Below, piece by piece: positions 7,068 to 9,234 of a stretch of DNA of 9,234 nucleotides. The position numbers and the translations under genes are program-made. The notes beneath the pieces were generated by a model. The model searched no databases. It was not told where the DNA came from and saw nothing but the letters and a program-made list of their open reading frames with translations. The first letter of the stretch is position 1. Each line of letters starts with the position of its first letter. Source of the DNA: Mageeibacillus sp. UBA1257 (GTDB lineage: Bacteria; Bacillota; Clostridia; UBA1212; UBA1257); the NCBI GenBank assembly GCA_002308775.1, contig DBVT01000005.1, positions 1-9,234 of the forward strand. Reading direction: 5' to 3'.

Positions 7068-7844
7068 ATGATAAACGTTGATCTGAAAGAGCGTACGGCA
7101 CTGATAGTCGGAACTGCCGGGACTCTTGATATCGCGATGGCTGAATCGCTCGGAAAGAACGGCGCAAAGATCGTGATGTGTTATGAAAAAGGTTATAAGA
7201 GCGAAGAATTTGAGTTGGCAATGAAGGCAAACGGAATAAAATGCCTTTGCAGAGAGATCGATCTCGCGGCACTGGACGACATCATTCCTACGATGGAAAA
7301 GATCGTAAGTGAAGCCGGAAATATCGATATTCTCGTCAACAACGCAGTGTCGGAAGTGGAAGACGCAGATGTCGAAGGCAAACCGCTCCACGAAATAGAT
7401 CTTGATACATTCGTCTATTTTACGGATAAATATCTCAAAGGACTCCTCAGGAGTTCAAAGGTCGTCGCGGCAGATATGGCTTCGAGAAAACAGGGAACGA
7501 TCGTCAATGTCGTTTCGATCAGAGGTATAATCCCCGTCGCTGACAGGAGCATCTGCGTAGCCGTGTCTTCAGGCGTTCACGGCATGTCGCGTATGTGGGG
7601 CGCAGAAGCAAAATACGACAACATCCGCTCGAATACGGTCGCCATAGGCGTTCTTGACTGCGATAAGAAGCTCGATGTGAGCGATGATGTGAGATTCAGC
7701 CACGCCGGGATCAGACGCCCCGGAACGCCTGAGGAAGTCGCAGACGCCGTTACATTCCTTGCGAGCGACGCGTCGTCATACATCACCGGAGTCGTACTGC
7801 CCGTAGACGGCGGAATCAACGCAGGTTATTCAAGAAGTTTCTGA
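7068..7844 (+). CDS. Degenerate short-chain dehydrogenase/reductase (likely pseudoenzyme)
   Basis: This 258-residue protein has the full length and order of a classical SDR. It has a beta-strand opening (ERTALIVG), NNAV (residues 91-94, canonical NNAG), a VNVVS strand carrying Ser150, and a normal C-terminus (PEEVADAVTFLASD...ITGVVLPVDGG). The key sites are lost. The TGxxxGxG dinucleotide motif reads VGTAGTLD. The tetrad Asn position (28 residues before Ser150) is Tyr122. The catalytic Tyr position (13 after Ser150) is Cys163, and the catalytic Lys position (four further on) is Ser167. The YxxxK motif is thus CVAVS while flanking residues (GVHGMSRMWGAE) align well, so the loss is not an alignment slip or frameshift. 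Ordinary NAD(P)H oxidoreductase activity is unlikely. Possible roles are a partner subunit for the SDR 17 bases downstream, or a different chemistry. It is the first gene of its operon. Confidence 0.85.
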   Translation: MINVDLKERTALIVGTAGTLDIAMAESLGKNGAKIVMCYEKGYKSEEFELAMKANGIKCLCREIDLAALDDIIPTMEKIVSEAGNIDILVNNAVSEVEDADVEGKPLHEIDLDTFVYFTDKYLKGLLRSSKVVAADMASRKQGTIVNVVSIRGIIPVADRSICVAVSSGVHGMSRMWGAEAKYDNIRSNTVAIGVLDCDKKLDVSDDVRFSHAGIRRPGTPEEVADAVTFLASDASSYITGVVLPVDGGINAGYSRSF

Positions 7845-7846
7845 TC

Positions 7847-7852
7847 GGAGGT
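7847..7852 (+). promoter_or_regulatory. RBS fixing the start of the second SDR gene
   Basis: GGAGGT lies nine bases before the ATG at 7862. An in-frame TTG at 7853 abuts this site with no spacing, so the ATG is taken as the start. Confidence 0.8.
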
Positions 7853-7861
7853 TTGAGTAAA

Positions 7862-8758
7862 ATGATAAAAAACGTTGACAGAAAAACAGCTACTATCCGT
7901 TCGATCTATCACGGCGAATACGGTTACGATATGGAATACAACCCGATGAAGGCAGACTTAAAAGGCAGGATCGCCCTTGTAACGGGCGGTACCGGCATGA
8001 TAGGCGGAGCCGCGGCTACAAGACTTGCTGAGAGCGGCGCGATCGTCATCTTCTGGGGCACCAAGGTCGAAGCAGGACAGAAAAAAGAAGAAGAGCTCAA
8101 AAAGATCGTCCCCGAATGCCGTTTCGACAGGATCGACATGACAGACCTCTCGCAGGTAAAAGCGGGCGTCGACAGGATCCTCAACGATTTCGGAAGGATA
8201 GATATCCTCTTCGCAAACGCCGGAGCGAATTTCGGAAACAGAAAGCCTCTGGCTGAATACGACGAGAAGCTTTACGACAAAAATATCGATCTGAACCTCA
8301 CATCGGGAACATTTTACCTTTCGCAGCTCGTGCTTCCGACGATGATCAGGCAGAACAAAGGAAGCATAATTTTCACGAGTTCCGTTTGCGGACAGACCGG
8401 TCTTATGAGACAGAGCGGATTCGTCGCTTCGAAGTTCGCCGTAAGCGCGTTGACAAAATCGATGGCTCTGGAATATGCGAAATACAATATCAGAGTGAAC
8501 GCCCTCCTTCCGGGATCAGTTCCGCAGCCGGAATCGGGACTCAATATCCTCTGGGATACGGTCACTTTTGAGGATTACGATAAAAACTTTGAAAACCCGG
8601 ACAGCATGGTCTTCGACATCGCAGCAAAACGCCCCGGCGCTCCTCTGGATCAGGCCGGACTTGTTGTTTATCTCGCATCCGATGACGCGAATTATACGAC
8701 GGGACAGACGATCAGCGTAGACGGAGGCTGGACATGCGGCCTTTCGGGCAAATACTGA
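7862..8758 (+). CDS. SDR family protein with catalytic Tyr replaced by Phe
   Basis: This 298-residue protein has an N-terminal extension of about 31 residues rich in Tyr and charged residues, followed by a complete SDR domain. The dinucleotide motif is TGGTGMIG (residues 41-48), a variant seen in SDRs of the mannonate/gluconate oxidoreductase type. NAGAN follows near residue 121, then Asn145 (LNLTSG), Ser174 in FTSSVCG, and Lys191. The residue four before the Lys and 13 after the Ser, where catalytic Tyr belongs, is Phe187 (GFVASKFAV). The codon is TTC, one base from TAC. The C-terminus (RVNALLPGS; GQTISVDGGW) is canonical, with a longer substrate loop at about 210-240. A classical hydride-transfer enzyme needs the Tyr hydroxyl, so activity is doubtful or mechanistically different. 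It is 17 bases from the first SDR and 18 from the URO-D-like gene, so the three are very likely co-transcribed. Substrate unknown. Confidence 0.88.
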   Translation: MIKNVDRKTATIRSIYHGEYGYDMEYNPMKADLKGRIALVTGGTGMIGGAAATRLAESGAIVIFWGTKVEAGQKKEEELKKIVPECRFDRIDMTDLSQVKAGVDRILNDFGRIDILFANAGANFGNRKPLAEYDEKLYDKNIDLNLTSGTFYLSQLVLPTMIRQNKGSIIFTSSVCGQTGLMRQSGFVASKFAVSALTKSMALEYAKYNIRVNALLPGSVPQPESGLNILWDTVTFEDYDKNFENPDSMVFDIAAKRPGAPLDQAGLVVYLASDDANYTTGQTISVDGGWTCGLSGKY

Positions 8759-8776
8759 TCAAAAGAAACTATTGAT

Positions 8777-9234
8777 ATGAAAAACAGGGAACGCGCGATA
8801 AACATACTGAATTTCAAACACGCCGACAGGATGCCCGCGGTGCATTTCGGCTACTGGAACGAACTGCTTTACGAATGGGCAGATCAGGGCAAGATACCAC
8901 GCAGGCTCGCCGAGGAATGGTACGACGGAGGCCCCGCCGATATGGAACTCGACAAGATCATCGGATGGGATTTTAACTGGTATCACACGGCAAACGCGAA
9001 CAACGGACTGTTCCCGCAGTTTGAGCAGAAGGTCATCGAGGTACTCCCTGACGGTACGAAAAGGATCATCGACGGATACGGACTCATTCAAAGGGTAAAA
9101 CCCGGCGTCGTCTCCATACCGTCCGAAGACAGCTATCTTCTTCAGGACAGAAAAGCTTTTGAGGAACTTTACCTTCCCAAAATGCAGTTTTCGGAAGAGA
9201 GGATAGACAGAAATTACTGGGAACATTTTAACGA
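8777..9234 (+). CDS. Uroporphyrinogen decarboxylase (URO-D) superfamily protein, 5' part
   Basis: The frame is open from the ATG at 8777 to the window edge (152 codons), so the C-terminal half or more is missing. The N-terminus MKNRERAINIL followed by FKHADRMPAVHFGYW matches the opening of URO-D superfamily proteins, where an RE/KRE helix is followed by DRxP (here Asp17-Arg18-Met19-Pro20). The segment KAFEELYLPKM (about 131-141) also fits. The family includes the heme enzyme HemE and cobalamin-related methyltransferases such as MtaA and MtbA. The divergent sequence and the SDR/glycosidase context argue against HemE; it is more like the many uncharacterised methyltransferase-like members of anaerobes. 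The ribosome binding site is weak (AAAAGAAA, no GGAGG), suggesting translational coupling to the SDR 18 bases upstream or low expression. The assignment rests on the N-terminal part only. Confidence 0.75.
   Translation, partial: MKNRERAINILNFKHADRMPAVHFGYWNELLYEWADQGKIPRRLAEEWYDGGPADMELDKIIGWDFNWYHTANANNGLFPQFEQKVIEVLPDGTKRIIDGYGLIQRVKPGVVSIPSEDSYLLQDRKAFEELYLPKMQFSEERIDRNYWEHFN

Noticed and set aside
7068..7844. First SDR as an enoyl-ACP reductase (FabI-type) explaining the odd motifs
   Set aside because: The N-terminal GTAGTLDIA has a faint resemblance to the FabI pattern, but the FabI YxxxxxxK site is absent, and the 13-residue Ser-to-Cys163 spacing fits a degraded classical SDR better.
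7068..7844. First SDR as a frameshifted pseudogene
   Set aside because: The frame is continuous, motifs before and after the active site align in one frame, and RBS, start and stop are normal.
8759..9226. Minus-strand open frame at the right end (155 codons)
   Set aside because: The plus frame from 8777 has a clear URO-D N-terminal signature and continues the operon; the minus frame has no family features.

Overview
The window looks like chromosomal carbohydrate-metabolism DNA from a Gram-positive anaerobe, most plausibly an uncultured gut or rumen Clostridia (Bacillota). This is an inference from strong GGAGG-type ribosome binding sites, sigma-70/SigA-like promoters with 17-base spacers, frequent AGA/AGG arginine codons, near-balanced base composition, a lipoprotein glycosidase and the gene families present. 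No rRNA, tRNA, mobile element, CRISPR array or phage gene was seen.

Layout. (1) Positions 33-1106, minus strand: an SGNH/GDSL-type esterase with an N-terminal beta domain. It is divergent from (2) 1242-1862, an enlarged YjbQ/UPF0047 protein; the 135-base gap holds back-to-back promoters. (3) After a strong terminator at about 1907-1944, a promoter drives malQ (4-alpha-glucanotransferase, 2055-3524). (4) 3589-4866 encodes a GH5-like secreted lipoprotein glycosidase, followed 42 bases later by (5) 4909-6942, a large cytoplasmic TIM-barrel protein that looks like a glycoside hydrolase, with a GH42-like Cys cluster. This pair ends at a perfect 11-bp hairpin terminator (6971-6999). (6) A new promoter then starts a tight cluster: two tandem short-chain dehydrogenase/reductase (SDR) proteins (7068-7844, 7862-8758) and the first 152 codons of a uroporphyrinogen-decarboxylase-superfamily protein (8777 to the window end).

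How they may work together (inference). The lipoprotein would cut a polysaccharide at the cell surface, the esterase would remove acyl groups, and the cytoplasmic GH-like protein and MalQ would process the resulting oligosaccharides. The SDR/URO-D-like cluster would act on some downstream modified sugar or other small molecule. No transporter or regulator gene lies in the window, so the substrate cannot be named.

The most unusual signal is the SDR pair. The first has lost Asn, Tyr and Lys of the Asn-Ser-Tyr-Lys tetrad and has a degraded dinucleotide-binding glycine motif. The second keeps the fold, glycine motif, Ser and Lys, but has Phe in place of the catalytic Tyr. Two adjacent, co-transcribed SDRs that both lack the proton-donating Tyr, next to an uncharacterised URO-D-like protein, are the best candidate here for an undescribed activity.
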